DNA from: Novosphingobium profundi
GTDB taxonomy: Bacteria > Pseudomonadota > Alphaproteobacteria > Sphingomonadales > Sphingomonadaceae
Assembly: GCF_018491765.1 (NCBI RefSeq)
Contig: NZ_JABWCU010000001.1
Span: 124,001 to 188,000, forward strand
DNA length: 64,000 bases
Direction of reading: 5' to 3'
In this document: positions 12,949 to 21,895 of the stretch, piece by piece
Numbering within the stretch: position 1 is the stretch's first letter
How the letters are laid out: every line of letters begins with the position of its first letter
Position numbers and translations under genes: made by a program
Notes under the pieces: generated by a model
What the model saw: the letters and a program-made list of their open reading frames with translations, nothing else
Database searches by the model: none
Told to the model about the DNA's origin: nothing

Positions 12949-13668
12949 ATGGCTGACGAAAACAACACCATCGAACAGCCGATCTCGGCTGAGCACCCCC
13001 AGGGCGGCGAAGCCCGTGAGGGCCGCGAAGGCGGTCGTGGTCGTGGCGGTCGTGGCCGTGGCGAACGCGGTGAGCGTGGCGGCCGTGGCCGTCGCGATGA
13101 CCGTCGCGGTCGTCGCGAGGACGAGGAGCAGGGCGAAGAGCTGATCGAGAAGCTGGTTCACATCAACCGCGTCTCGAAGACCGTCAAGGGCGGTAAGCGC
13201 TTCGGTTTCGCTGCACTCGTCGTCGTTGGCGACGGCAAGGGCCGCGTCGGCTTTGGCCATGCCAAGGCCCGCGAGGTTCCCGAGGCGATCACCAAGGCGA
13301 CCGCTTCGGCCAAGAAGAAGATGATCCGCGTCGCGCTGAAGGAGGGTCGTACCCTCCATCACGACGGCAAGGGCCACTTCGGCGCCGGTCGCGTCAACGT
13401 CCGTACGGCACCTGCGGGTACCGGCATCATCGCCGGTGGTCCGATGCGCGCCGTGTTCGAGAGCCTGGGCGTCCATGACGTCGTGACCAAGTCGGTCGGC
13501 ACCTCGAACCCCTACAACATGATCCGCGCCACCTTCGACGCCCTGACCGATCAGTCCTCGCCCAAGGCGGTGGCTCAGCGTCGTGGCAAGAAGGTCACCG
13601 ACCTCCTGGGTCGTGGCGGCGCGAGCGAAGCTGAGGCGGAAGCCGCAGCCGAAGCCATCGTGGAGTAA
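12949..13668 (+). CDS. rpsE: 30S ribosomal protein S5 with RG-rich extension
   Basis: 30S protein that guards decoding fidelity. The 239-residue product is much longer than E. coli S5 (about 167). The normal core begins near residue 63 ([19 protein letters not shown]). Before it lies an acidic start and then a low-complexity Arg/Gly block (roughly residues 24-58) with repeated GRG, RGG and RGER units. The C-terminus also has a short Glu/Ala-rich tail. The core motifs [14 protein letters not shown] and GGPMRAVFE are intact. The ATG at 12949 is three bases after rplR and the extension is in frame without stops, so it appears to be translated. Confidence 0.95.
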   Translation: MADENNTIEQPISAEHPQGGEAREGREGGRGRGGRGRGERGERGGRGRRDDRRGRREDEEQGEELIEKLVHINRVSKTVKGGKRFGFAALVVVGDGKGRVGFGHAKAREVPEAITKATASAKKKMIRVALKEGRTLHHDGKGHFGAGRVNVRTAPAGTGIIAGGPMRAVFESLGVHDVVTKSVGTSNPYNMIRATFDALTDQSSPKAVAQRRGKKVTDLLGRGGASEAEAEAAAEAIVE

Positions 13669-13674
13669 GCGACA

Positions 13675-13851
13675 ATGGCCAAGATCAAGATCAAGCAGAT
13701 CGGTTCGCCGATCCGTCGCCCCGAGAGCCAGAAGAAGATCCTCATCGGTCTCGGCCTCGGCAAGATGCACCGTGTCGTCGAGCTCGAGGACACCGCGGAA
13801 GTCCGTGGTGCGATCGCCAAGCTCCCGCACATGGTCGCCATCGTCGACTGA
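13675..13851 (+). CDS. rpmD: 50S ribosomal protein L30
   Basis: Small 50S protein. The 58-residue reading frame [20 protein letters not shown]...LPHMVAIVD has the typical L30 features: two basic strands, [20 protein letters not shown] and a hydrophobic end. It lies six bases after rpsE. In most bacteria rplO follows directly; here a terminator and two unrelated genes intervene. Confidence 0.95.
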   Translation: MAKIKIKQIGSPIRRPESQKKILIGLGLGKMHRVVELEDTAEVRGAIAKLPHMVAIVD

Positions 13852-13897
13852 TCGCTTGGCCTCGTCCTTCGGGACGGGCCGCGCGATGCGAGACACG

Positions 13898-13932
13898 AAA
13901 GGGGCCCCGACGTTCGCGTCGGGGCCCCTTTT
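13898..13932 (+). terminator. Strong terminator after rpmD
   Basis: A perfect 15-base-pair stem (13898-13912 with 13917-13931) closes a TTCG loop. It starts with AAA, has a GGGGCCCC core and ends in TTTT. It ends the spc block about 50 bases after rpmD, which cuts rplO, secY and adk off from upstream transcription. Confidence 0.93.
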
Positions 13933-13995
13933 GCGTTTGCGGTGCAGTGCGGGGCCTCGCGCGCGTTGGCGCTTTCCTTCGTACGTGCCTGTGCT

Positions 13996-15273
13996 ATGCG
14001 CTCACCCCTCACTGATAGACCGCCAGGTATCGTCTTGTCCCCACACGCTTCGCTCGTTTCCGCCATCATCGACCGTCCTACGCCTGCCGGGCGTGGGCGT
14101 TTCGCCGGCTTTGCGGCCTTGCTCCTTGCCGGTACGCTGGTCGCCTGCGGACACGCGCCCGGGGGCGACAGCGACCTTGCGCCCGAAGGGGCCGCGGTTA
14201 CCCGCTGCGACGACGTGCGCGCCGATCCCAGGATCCTTGCCGGTATGCGCAGTGGCGACATCGCGCTTCGCCGGGCGCTTGCCTCGGGCGGACGCCCTGA
14301 TCCGGTGAAACTGGCGAGCGACGCCGCGGCGCGCGGCGATTTCCGGCTCGCTGCCGTGACGAGTGCGAAGGGCGTCTCGCTCGATCTCTACAACGCGCAG
14401 TGCCGGGTGCTCGGCGATCTGCCCGCCTGGTCGATCCGGGCGTTGGCCTATGTACCCGATCTGGCGGCTGCAGAGGGACGGGGTGCCGACGATCCGGCGA
14501 CCGCGTTCGGGCGCGCTTACAACGCCGCGCTCATGGGCGATTCGCGCTACCCTTATCGGGACATCTGCCGACCTGTCGCGGATGTCGGCCCCGAGCCGGC
14601 GATTCTGCCCGATGAGCCGGTGTCGCAGCCTTATGGCTTCGCCGACCTCCAGTCGGACGCGCCGGTCGACACGATGGGCTATGCCGCGCGCCACAACGCC
14701 GTTACCCAGCTACGCCGCCTGCTGGCCGAACACCCCAAGGACATCGACAAGCCCGACATGTTCGGCCTGACCCCGCTTGCCTGGGCGATCGCCTACCAGC
14801 GCTGGCGCACCGCCGACGTGCTGATCGAGGCCGGGGCGAGCCCGACCGGTGCCGGTTGCCAGAGCGCGATCGATCGCCAGTCGCCCTTGCAGGTCGCGCG
14901 CCTGATGCGCTGGTCGGACATGCTGCTGCGCTTGCGCCCTTATGTCAGCGAGGACCAGTTCGCGAGCCTGCGCCAGAACCCGCGTTACGACGACACCAGC
15001 CTGGCCGCGTTCAACCGCGCTTTCTTCGAGATCCGTCAGCGCTACGACCCGATCCTGCGCCAGCGCAAGTTCGCGCGTTACGAGATGCGCTTCACAATTG
15101 ATGAGAAGGGTAATTCGACGAGCTGCGAAGTGGTGCCGGCGTCCAACTCGCCCGCCTTCGACGGCGAACTGTGCGAAGTGGCGATGAAGGTGGTGCGCTG
15201 GACGCCTTCGCGTGACGCTTTCGGCACGACCGTGCCGGGCGACGCCAAGCTGGTCTTCGGCATCGGCAAGTAG
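13996..15273 (+). CDS. Putative lipoprotein with ankyrin and TonB-like domains
   Basis: From the ATG at 13996 the product is 425 residues. A hydrophobic segment ends in LLLAGTLVAC, which fits a lipobox with lipidated Cys near residue 51; the long N-region suggests the real start could be the TTG at 14035. The middle holds ankyrin-like repeats (PDMFGLTPLAWAIAYQRW, TADVLIEAGASPTGAGC). The last about 70 residues (MRFTIDEKGNSTSCEVV, then WTPSRDAFGTTVPG) resemble the TonB C-terminal fold seen in many sphingomonad secreted proteins. Role unknown; probably periplasmic. It is inserted between rpmD and rplO. Confidence 0.75.
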   Translation: MRSPLTDRPPGIVLSPHASLVSAIIDRPTPAGRGRFAGFAALLLAGTLVACGHAPGGDSDLAPEGAAVTRCDDVRADPRILAGMRSGDIALRRALASGGRPDPVKLASDAAARGDFRLAAVTSAKGVSLDLYNAQCRVLGDLPAWSIRALAYVPDLAAAEGRGADDPATAFGRAYNAALMGDSRYPYRDICRPVADVGPEPAILPDEPVSQPYGFADLQSDAPVDTMGYAARHNAVTQLRRLLAEHPKDIDKPDMFGLTPLAWAIAYQRWRTADVLIEAGASPTGAGCQSAIDRQSPLQVARLMRWSDMLLRLRPYVSEDQFASLRQNPRYDDTSLAAFNRAFFEIRQRYDPILRQRKFARYEMRFTIDEKGNSTSCEVVPASNSPAFDGELCEVAMKVVRWTPSRDAFGTTVPGDAKLVFGIGK

Positions 15274-15298
15274 GCGCGGGCACCGGGAGGCGGAGGGA

Positions 15299-16720
15299 TC
15301 AGGGCGTGCAGTGCGCCCAGACTTCGTCCAGGTTTTCGGTCATGATCTCGGTAACCCGGACCGAGGCGACCTTGCGACAGTGCGCGTGCGCGTAGGCGCG
15401 CACGGTTCCCATGACCTCGCGGTTCTCGGGGCCGTCGTTCACCTTGGGGGGCACGACGATGATCCCGGGGTGCGTCGCGAGCACGCGCCGCACTTCGCCG
15501 ATGGTCGAGAGATGGCTGACGTCACGCTCGATGGTGTGCGCGAGATGGCCGGGGAAGATCAGCGGCGAGGGGATGCGGTGCCCGCTCATCATGTAGAGCG
15601 CGGGCGGGGCGTCGACGACGTAGATGTCGCGGCCATCATCGTTCTGGCGAATCGCGGTGAGAAGCGCCTCCATCCCCGCACGTGCTTTCTGCGAGCGGGC
15701 GAAGTCGAAGGCCTGGCTTTGCGGTACCGACCAGATGGCGAGCGCGGCAACGGCGAGGGGGCCGAGAATGCGCCGCTCGAGGAAACGTGCGGGCAGGATG
15801 CTGAGCGGCACCAGGATCGGCAGGCAATAGTGCATGTAGAAGCGCGGCACCGAGCAGAGTCCGACGAGCGCGGCGAGCAGCCAGGCGCGCAGGAAGGCGA
15901 AGGGGGCTCCCTTCCATTCGGGAAGGGCCAGCACGCCGACGATCAGCACCGGGGCGAGCAGGATGAAGTCGATCGTCGCGCGGATCGCGCCGTCGCGCAC
16001 GTTGCCGGGCTTGTCGAGGTTCGAGGTGACCATCGCGTGCCAGTAGATGTCCCAGTAGCCGTGGAGCGCGTACCACGCCGCGATCGCCAACGCGGGGAGG
16101 GCGCCGATCAGCGCCCATGCGGCGATCGTGGCGAAACGGCGTGGGAGCGCGGGACCCGCCTGCGCCTTCAACTGCCAGAACGCCGCAGCAAGGCCGAGGA
16201 ACACCGCCTCGAACAGCGCGGTGGTCTTGATCGTGATCGCGCAGCCCGCGAGCAGCATGGCTAGGGCGACGCGTTTGGGGGCTTCGCCTGCCAGCAGTTG
16301 CCCGCGTGCGCGGTAGACCAGCAGCGCGGCGGTGGCGATGAACAGGTTGTAGAACACCGGGCTCTGGCCGCCGAAACCCTGGAGCGGATCGAGCCACAGC
16401 AGGTAGACGAGGCCGCACGGCAGGCCGGCGCGCGCGTTCGGCCGGCCCAGCGTTGCGAAACGGGCGATGCACCAGGCGGTCGCGGCGCTAAACAGGCAGG
16501 CGACAAGCTTGTAGGCAAGCGGCGAGGACGAGAGGAACGCGATCAGGTAGAAGAGGAAGAACAGGCCCCAGGGCTTGCGGTCCCAGATGTCGACATAGGG
16601 CAGGTAGCCCTTGTGCATGGCGACACCCACGGTCTGGTAGAAGGCCTCGTCGACGCTGAGGTTGGGCGAGGCGAAGGTGTTGGCGCGCAAGGCAAGTGCG
16701 ACCGCGAGGAAGAGCAGCAC
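15299..16720 (-). CDS. GT-C type membrane glycosyltransferase (PMT/ArnT-like)
   Basis: The 473-residue product has about ten hydrophobic segments. Near the N-terminus is [10 protein letters not shown], the acidic-pair signature of the PMT/ArnT/family-39 group that transfers sugars from lipid-linked donors on the outer face of the inner membrane. A soluble C-terminal part of about 130 residues follows the last helices ([18 protein letters not shown]). The start is uncertain: the listed start is GTG, and the same frame stays protein-like for about 30 codons upstream (reading ...[17 protein letters not shown]) without an ATG. It is antisense between rpmD and rplO. Acceptor and donor cannot be told from sequence. 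Confidence 0.8.
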   Translation of the reverse strand: MLLFLAVALALRANTFASPNLSVDEAFYQTVGVAMHKGYLPYVDIWDRKPWGLFFLFYLIAFLSSSPLAYKLVACLFSAATAWCIARFATLGRPNARAGLPCGLVYLLWLDPLQGFGGQSPVFYNLFIATAALLVYRARGQLLAGEAPKRVALAMLLAGCAITIKTTALFEAVFLGLAAAFWQLKAQAGPALPRRFATIAAWALIGALPALAIAAWYALHGYWDIYWHAMVTSNLDKPGNVRDGAIRATIDFILLAPVLIVGVLALPEWKGAPFAFLRAWLLAALVGLCSVPRFYMHYCLPILVPLSILPARFLERRILGPLAVAALAIWSVPQSQAFDFARSQKARAGMEALLTAIRQNDDGRDIYVVDAPPALYMMSGHRIPSPLIFPGHLAHTIERDVSHLSTIGEVRRVLATHPGIIVVPPKVNDGPENREVMGTVRAYAHAHCRKVASVRVTEIMTENLDEVWAHCTP

Positions 16721-17001
16721 CGTCCACCAGGCCAGCGCAGGATCGCCTGGCGGGGCATCGTCCGCGAGGGTGTCGGTGGGCAGGGCGCGTTCGGTCGGGG
16801 AAATGGTCTCGGCTCCGTGTCGGCGCGCGTGGTGCGGGCGTGCCGCGAGGGGATTGCCAGCCCGTGGCTAATACCGGGTTAATCCCGATCCGGAGCAATG
16901 CGCCGGAGATGGGGCCGGATTCGGGGGTGACAAGCCGCTCCCTTTCGCTTATGGGGCCCGCTTCCTATCAGCGCGATGAAAAGCGAAAGCGAGTGCATAC
17001 T

Positions 17002-17481
17002 ATGAATCTGAATGATCTTCGTGACAATGCCGGCGCCCGTCACCGTCGTCTGCGCGTCGGCCGTGGTATCGGTTCGGGCAAGGGCAAGACCTCGGCACGC
17101 GGTCAGAAGGGCCAGAAGAGCCGTTCGGGCGTTGCCATCAAGGGCTTCGAAGGCGGCCAGATGCCGCTTCACATGCGTCTGCCGAAGCGCGGCTTCACCA
17201 ACGCCAAGTTCGCCAAGGACTACGCGGAAGTGAACCTGGGCATGATCCAGAAGGCGATCGACGCCGGCAAGCTCGACGTCTCGGGCACCGTCGACCACGC
17301 CACGCTGCAGGCCGCTGGCCTCGCCCGCGGTGGCAAGGACGGCGTGCGTCTGCTCGGCAAGGGCGAGCTGACCGCCAAGGTCGAATTCAACGTCGCGGGT
17401 GCCTCGAAGGGCGCGGTCGCAGCGGTTGAAAAGGCCGGTGGCAAGGTCATCCTTCCGGCCAAGGAAGCTGCCGAGGCCTGA
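17002..17481 (+). CDS. rplO: 50S ribosomal protein L15
   Basis: 50S assembly protein. The 159-residue product starts [22 protein letters not shown]; the open frame upstream is noncoding. The [19 protein letters not shown] and [18 protein letters not shown] motifs are typical. Since the spc block is closed by a terminator and two foreign genes lie between, it must use its own promoter, somewhere in the 280 bases upstream. secY follows 240 bases on rather than directly. Confidence 0.97.
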   Translation: MNLNDLRDNAGARHRRLRVGRGIGSGKGKTSARGQKGQKSRSGVAIKGFEGGQMPLHMRLPKRGFTNAKFAKDYAEVNLGMIQKAIDAGKLDVSGTVDHATLQAAGLARGGKDGVRLLGKGELTAKVEFNVAGASKGAVAAVEKAGGKVILPAKEAAEA

Positions 17482-17512
17482 TTCGCCATGGTGCGATGAT
17501 GCAATCACACGG

Positions 17513-17541
17513 GAGGGCGGAGCGCCAGGCGCTTCGCCCTC
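17513..17541 (+). terminator. Hairpin downstream of rplO
   Basis: GAGGGCG (17513-17519) pairs with CGCCCTC (17535-17541), with AGCGC/GCGCT stacked inside, giving a long GC-rich stem. The sequence after it (TTGTGCG) has only a weak T tract, so this may be an attenuator or RNA stability element rather than a full stop. It lies in the 240-base rplO-secY gap. Confidence 0.5.
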
Positions 17542-17721
17542 TTGTGCGTTTCGCGACACGCGGGGCAACGAATCATGTGGGATTCGTCGCCCCGGGGTCG
17601 CCTGGAGGGTTTTCGCTCTCCTACGAATGTCTATATGGACGGACTGGAACGCGGGTTCGACAAGGGTGCTCACAGCAGCTAAGGCCGAATCCGGAAACGT
17701 TATTCGAGGCTTTCAACACTC

Positions 17722-19089
17722 ATGGCTTCCCGTGCCGACAACATCGCCAGCTCGCTGAGCCTGAGCAATTTCTCCAAGGCCACCGAGCTGAAGAAGCGCA
17801 TCTGGTTCACGATCGGTGCGCTCATCGTCTTCCGCTTCCTGAGCTTCGTGCCACTGCCGGGCGTCGACGCCCGCATCCTGAGCCAGCTCTACAGCCAGAC
17901 CCAGGGCGGCATTCTCGACCTGTTCAACACCTTCTCGGGTGGTTCGCTCTCGCGCATGAGTCTCATCGCGCTGGGCGTCATGCCCTACATCACGGCCTCG
18001 ATCGTGGTGCAGCTGGCCGCTTCGCTTCATCCCGCGCTGATGGCGCTGAAGAAGGAAGGCGAGGCCGGCCGCAAGAAGATGAACCAGTACACCCGCTACG
18101 GCACGGTCGGCCTCTGCGCCATCCAGGGCTACTTCCTGGCCGTCAGCCTCGAGGCTTACGGCGCCTCGAGCGGCCTGCCGGCGGTGGTCGACCCGGGCAT
18201 CCTGTTCCGCGTGGGTGCGGTGATCAGCCTCGTTGGCGGTACCATGTTCCTGCTGTGGCTGGGTGAGCAGATCACCTCGCGCGGCATCGGCAACGGGGTC
18301 TCGCTGATCATCATGGCGGGTATCGTCGCGCAGATGCCGACGTTCGCCTCGAACCTGGGTCAGGCCTATTCGGCCGGCGACACCGGCTCGTTCCTGATCA
18401 TCGGTCTGATCGTGCTGATCGTGGCGATGATCCTGGGTATCTGCTTCTGCGAGCGCGCGCAGCGCCGCCTGCTGATCCAGTATCCCAAGCGCGCCACCCA
18501 GCGCGGCATGATGCAGGCCGATCGCAGCCACCTCCCGCTCAAGATCAACACCGCGGGCGTGATCCCGCCGATCTTCGCGAGCTCGCTGCTGCTGCTGCCG
18601 CTCACGATCACCCAGTTCGCGGGCAAGTCGCTCCAGCCGGAATCGACGATGGGCAAGATCGTGGTCTCGCTCAACCAGTACCTGGGCCACGGCAAGCCGC
18701 TTTACATGCTGCTTTACGCCGCCGGCATCATCTTCTTCAGCTTTTTCTACACCGCGGTCGTCTTCAATCCCGAGGAAACCGCCGAGAACCTGAAGAAGAA
18801 CGGAGGCTTCATTCCGGGCATCCGTCCCGGCAAGAACACCGCAAACTATCTGGACTACGTGCTGACGCGCGTGACCGTGGTCGGTGCGGCCTACCTCACC
18901 ATCGTGTGCTGCGTGCCGGAATTCTTCCTGGCGCAGACGGGCCTGCCGCTGCTGTTCATGGGCGGAACCAGCCTGCTGATCGTGGTCAACGTGACCGTCG
19001 ACACCATCACGCAGATCCAGTCGCACCTGCTGGCGCACCAGTATGGCGATCTCATAAAGAAGGCGAAGCTGAAAGGCCGTCTGCGCTAA
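17722..19089 (+). CDS. secY: Preprotein translocase subunit SecY
   Basis: Central channel of the Sec translocon in the inner membrane; works with SecE, SecG and SecA. The 455-residue product has ten hydrophobic segments, the plug/TM2 region TQGGILDLFNTFSGGSLSRM, the LWLGEQITSRGIGNG signature and the C-terminal cytoplasmic loop NPEETAENLKKNGGFIPGIRPG. It is followed by adk after 43 bases. Confidence 0.97.
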   Translation: MASRADNIASSLSLSNFSKATELKKRIWFTIGALIVFRFLSFVPLPGVDARILSQLYSQTQGGILDLFNTFSGGSLSRMSLIALGVMPYITASIVVQLAASLHPALMALKKEGEAGRKKMNQYTRYGTVGLCAIQGYFLAVSLEAYGASSGLPAVVDPGILFRVGAVISLVGGTMFLLWLGEQITSRGIGNGVSLIIMAGIVAQMPTFASNLGQAYSAGDTGSFLIIGLIVLIVAMILGICFCERAQRRLLIQYPKRATQRGMMQADRSHLPLKINTAGVIPPIFASSLLLLPLTITQFAGKSLQPESTMGKIVVSLNQYLGHGKPLYMLLYAAGIIFFSFFYTAVVFNPEETAENLKKNGGFIPGIRPGKNTANYLDYVLTRVTVVGAAYLTIVCCVPEFFLAQTGLPLLFMGGTSLLIVVNVTVDTITQIQSHLLAHQYGDLIKKAKLKGRLR

Positions 19090-19132
19090 GCGCGGGCCGA
19101 CGCCGCGAACAAGAAACTGAGGGGGTTTAGGC

Positions 19133-19780
19133 GTGAATATCATTCTTCTTGGACCGCCGGGGGCGGGCAAGGGAACCCAGGCTCAGCGCCTGGTCGAACG
19201 GCATGGCATGCGCCAGCTTTCCACCGGTGACATGCTGCGGGCCGCGGTCAAGGCGGGCACGCCCACCGGGCTCGAGGCCAAGGCCGTGATGGAGCGCGGC
19301 GAACTGGTTTCCGACGCGATCGTCTCGGCGCTGATCGGCGACGAACTCGACGCGATGGGTGCCGAGACCGGCGCGATCTTCGATGGCTATCCGCGCACCG
19401 CAGCGCAGGCGCAATCGCTTGATGCGATCCTTGCCGAGCGCGGCCGCAAGCTCGATCACGTGATCGAGCTGGGCGTCGATGAGGAAGCGCTCGTCGAGCG
19501 CATCACCGGACGCTTCACGTGCGCCTCGTGCGGCAAGGGCTACCACGACGTGTTCGAGCAGCCCAAGGTTCCGGGCACCTGCGACAAGTGCGGGGGCACC
19601 GAATTCAAGCGCCGTCCCGACGACAACGCCGAGACCGTGCGCACGCGTCTGGCCGAATACCGCGCCAAGACGGCGCCGATCCTGCCGATCTACGAGGAGC
19701 GCGGGATCGTCTCGAAGGTGGACGGCATGGCCGACATGAACGAGGTGACCGCCTCGATCGAGGCGGTGCTCGCGTCCTGA
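19133..19780 (+). CDS. adk: Adenylate kinase with zinc-type lid (GTG start)
   Basis: Converts AMP and ATP to two ADP in the cytoplasm. The 215-residue product starts with GTG behind a GGGGG-rich ribosome binding site. The P-loop GPPGAGKGT covers residues 7-15, and DGYPRTAAQA is the conserved AMP/ATP-binding stretch. The lid domain carries two CxxC pairs (CASC, then CDKC), the zinc-binding form rather than the hydrogen-bonded lid of E. coli. It ends the secY block and is followed by a terminator. Confidence 0.97.
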   Translation: MNIILLGPPGAGKGTQAQRLVERHGMRQLSTGDMLRAAVKAGTPTGLEAKAVMERGELVSDAIVSALIGDELDAMGAETGAIFDGYPRTAAQAQSLDAILAERGRKLDHVIELGVDEEALVERITGRFTCASCGKGYHDVFEQPKVPGTCDKCGGTEFKRRPDDNAETVRTRLAEYRAKTAPILPIYEERGIVSKVDGMADMNEVTASIEAVLAS

Positions 19781-19807
19781 TCGGCCCCGTCCCTCGAAAA
19801 GCGAAAG

Positions 19808-19835
19808 AAGCCGGTGCGAAAGCCCGGCTTTTTTT
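19808..19835 (+). terminator. Terminator after adk
   Basis: AAGCCGG (19808-19814) pairs with CCGGCTT (19824-19830) around a 9-base loop and is followed by five more T. It lies 28 bases past the adk stop and separates the secY-adk block from the SRPBCC gene. Confidence 0.88.
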
Positions 19836-19875
19836 CTGGCCATGCGAAAGGTTTGCCGTCAGAGTGCCGCGCAGC

Positions 19876-20661
19876 ATGAGACGACACGGCCTTTGGCGGA
19901 CATTTTCGGGAATTGGATTTGCGGTGCTGGCCCTCGGCGTGCCGCAGATGGCGCAGGCCAAGGTGGCCGAGGTGAGCGAGCGCGGTTTTATCGTACGCCA
20001 CATGTTCGATGTTCCCGCCGATGCGCAGAAGACCTGGGATATGCTGCTCGAGCCCGCGCAGTGGTGGAATTCGGCGCATACCTGGTCGGGTGATGCCGCC
20101 AATCTTTCGATCGACGCCAAGGCGGGCGGCTGCTTCTGCGAGATCCTGCCCAACGAATCCTCGCCGCGCGCCGCGCCGCGCGGCAGCGTCGAGCACATGC
20201 GGGTGGTCTACATCGAGCGTCCGCGCGTGCTGCGCATGAGCGGCGCGCTCGGTCCGCTCCAGGCCGACGCGGTCAACGCCACGCTGACGATCCAGTTGAA
20301 GCCCGACGAGGGCGACGCCGCGGGCTCGACGCATATCCTGCTCGAATACGTGGTCGGTGGCTACATGCGGCGCGGCGCCGAGGCGATGGCCCCTGCGGTC
20401 GACGCCATGCTCGGCCAGCAGATGGAAGGGCTCGTCGCCAAGCTCGGCGGGGCATTCGCGCGGGCGTTCGGAGACGCCGGTGTCGGCGATGTCGGTGCCG
20501 ACGAGATCGGTGCCGGCGAGGCGGGCGCGCCGGGCGATGCCGGAGAAAAAGCCGAAGCTCCCGCGGCCTCGGATGTCTCGCCGCCGATCGAGGTGGTGGA
20601 CCCGTCGGGCATCCAGCCGCTCGCGCCCGAACCGCCCAAGGGTGAGGCGATCGGGCGATGA
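19876..20661 (+). CDS. Secreted SRPBCC-fold protein
   Basis: The 261-residue product has a signal peptide (FAVLALGVPQMAQA, probable cleavage before KVAEV). The START/Bet v1-like (SRPBCC) sequence that follows includes VSERGFIVRHMFDVPADAQKTWDMLL and WWNSAHTWSGDAANLSID, ending near residue 200. This fold makes a hydrophobic pocket for small ligands; the ligand is unknown. The last 60 residues are low complexity, with an imperfect tandem repeat of GAD/GAG units (about 20470-20530) and then a proline-rich end. The ATG at 19876 was chosen because sequence upstream is adk and its terminator. It is an extra gene between adk and rpsM. Confidence 0.75.
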   Translation: MRRHGLWRTFSGIGFAVLALGVPQMAQAKVAEVSERGFIVRHMFDVPADAQKTWDMLLEPAQWWNSAHTWSGDAANLSIDAKAGGCFCEILPNESSPRAAPRGSVEHMRVVYIERPRVLRMSGALGPLQADAVNATLTIQLKPDEGDAAGSTHILLEYVVGGYMRRGAEAMAPAVDAMLGQQMEGLVAKLGGAFARAFGDAGVGDVGADEIGAGEAGAPGDAGEKAEAPAASDVSPPIEVVDPSGIQPLAPEPPKGEAIGR

Positions 20662-20965
20662 GGTTGCAGGAAGATCAAGCCGTTGTGCGAGGTGGTCTTT
20701 GACGTGGGCACCATTGCACGGTATGATGGCCCCATCGCTATCGGGTCTTGCGCGAATTTCCGCGCCTGGCCCGCTATTCGTGTCGGCTGCATTGACAGTC
20801 GGGTCGAATCGTTTTAAGCGCGCCCTTCACTCGACGGAATCGCTGTGTCCGGATGGTCTGGCTTGCATCAAGTCGCCGCCCGGTCGTTTTGCGTTTCCGG
20901 ATCGGGCTGAGTTCAGCGTTGAGATGGAGGCGCACCCATGTGCCTCTGTGGAGCAGGAGATTTAA
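20662..20965 (+). promoter_or_regulatory. Leader and candidate promoter for rpsM-rpsK-rpoA
   Basis: This 304-base gap has no gene. TTGACA at 20792-20797 matches the sigma-70 -35 box perfectly; a TTTAAG/TTAAGC-like -10 lies 15-17 bases on (20813-20819), giving a leader of roughly 140 bases before rpsM. The rpsM ribosome binding site is CAGGAG. Together with the adk terminator this implies independent transcription of the alpha block. Confidence 0.55.
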
Positions 20966-21334
20966 GTGGCTCGTATTGCCGGGGTAAACATCCCCACCAA
21001 CAAGCGCGTGATCATTGCGCTCACCTACATTCACGGCATTGGTCGTACCAAGGCCGTCGAGATCGCCGACAAGCTGGGTATCGATCACACCCGTCGCATT
21101 CAGGATCTCTCGGACGCCGAAGTGCTCCAGATCCGTGAAACGATCGACGCCGATCACCTCGTGGAAGGCGACCTTCGTCGCGATACCGCGATGAACATCA
21201 AGCGTCTCATGGACCTCGCTTGCTACCGTGGCCTGCGTCACCGCAAGGGTCTTCCGGTTCGTGGCCAGCGCACGCACACCAATGCGCGCACCCGCAAGGG
21301 CAAGGCCAAGCCGATCGCCGGCAAGAAGAAGTAA
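20966..21334 (+). CDS. rpsM: 30S ribosomal protein S13 (GTG start)
   Basis: 30S head protein contacting P-site tRNA and 50S bridges. The 122-residue product starts with GTG at 20966, six bases after CAGGAG, and encodes [26 protein letters not shown]. The C-terminal [19 protein letters not shown] is standard. Confidence 0.97.
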   Translation: MARIAGVNIPTNKRVIIALTYIHGIGRTKAVEIADKLGIDHTRRIQDLSDAEVLQIRETIDADHLVEGDLRRDTAMNIKRLMDLACYRGLRHRKGLPVRGQRTHTNARTRKGKAKPIAGKKK

Positions 21335-21394
21335 GCCTGAGAACCTTTACGGTTTTCGGTTTCACGCAGCGATTTATCGACAGGATATACGGAC

Positions 21395-21784
21395 ATGGCA
21401 CGCGAACCCCAGCGCATTAAGCGGCGCGAGCGCAAGAACATCACGAGCGGCATTGCGCACGTCAATGCAAGCTTCAACAACACCATGGTGACCATCACCG
21501 ACGCACAGGGCAATGCCATCAGCTGGTCCTCGGCCGGCATGATGGGCTTCAAGGGCAGCCGCAAGTCGACTCCCTACGCCGCGCAGGTTGCCGCCGACGA
21601 CGCCGGCAAGAAGGCCGCCGAGCACGGCGTGCGCACCCTCGAAGTCGAAGTCAAGGGCCCCGGCTCGGGCCGTGAGAGCGCGCTTCGCGCCCTCCAGGCC
21701 GTCGGCTTCACGATCACGTCGATCCGCGACGTGACCCCGATCCCGCACAACGGCGTTCGTCCTTCGAAGCGTCGCCGCGTCTGA
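21395..21784 (+). CDS. rpsK: 30S ribosomal protein S11
   Basis: Platform protein of the 30S subunit. The 129-residue product includes [34 protein letters not shown] and the C-terminal [18 protein letters not shown], all canonical. rpoA follows 111 bases later. Confidence 0.97.
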   Translation: MAREPQRIKRRERKNITSGIAHVNASFNNTMVTITDAQGNAISWSSAGMMGFKGSRKSTPYAAQVAADDAGKKAAEHGVRTLEVEVKGPGSGRESALRALQAVGFTITSIRDVTPIPHNGVRPSKRRRV

Positions 21785-21895
21785 TCGATCCTTTTGCGGG
21801 CGGCAAACCGGTTGTCGCCCGTTTTCAGGAGCGGTCCAGGGTCCTTCCAACGGGCCCTGGGGCGCTAACCGCCATCGTAATCCCAGGGGAAGTCC

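Noticed and set aside
17713..19170. 485-codon minus-strand frame opposite secY
   Set aside because: Composition is Arg/His/Gln-rich without any fold signature and it lies wholly over secY and the adk start.
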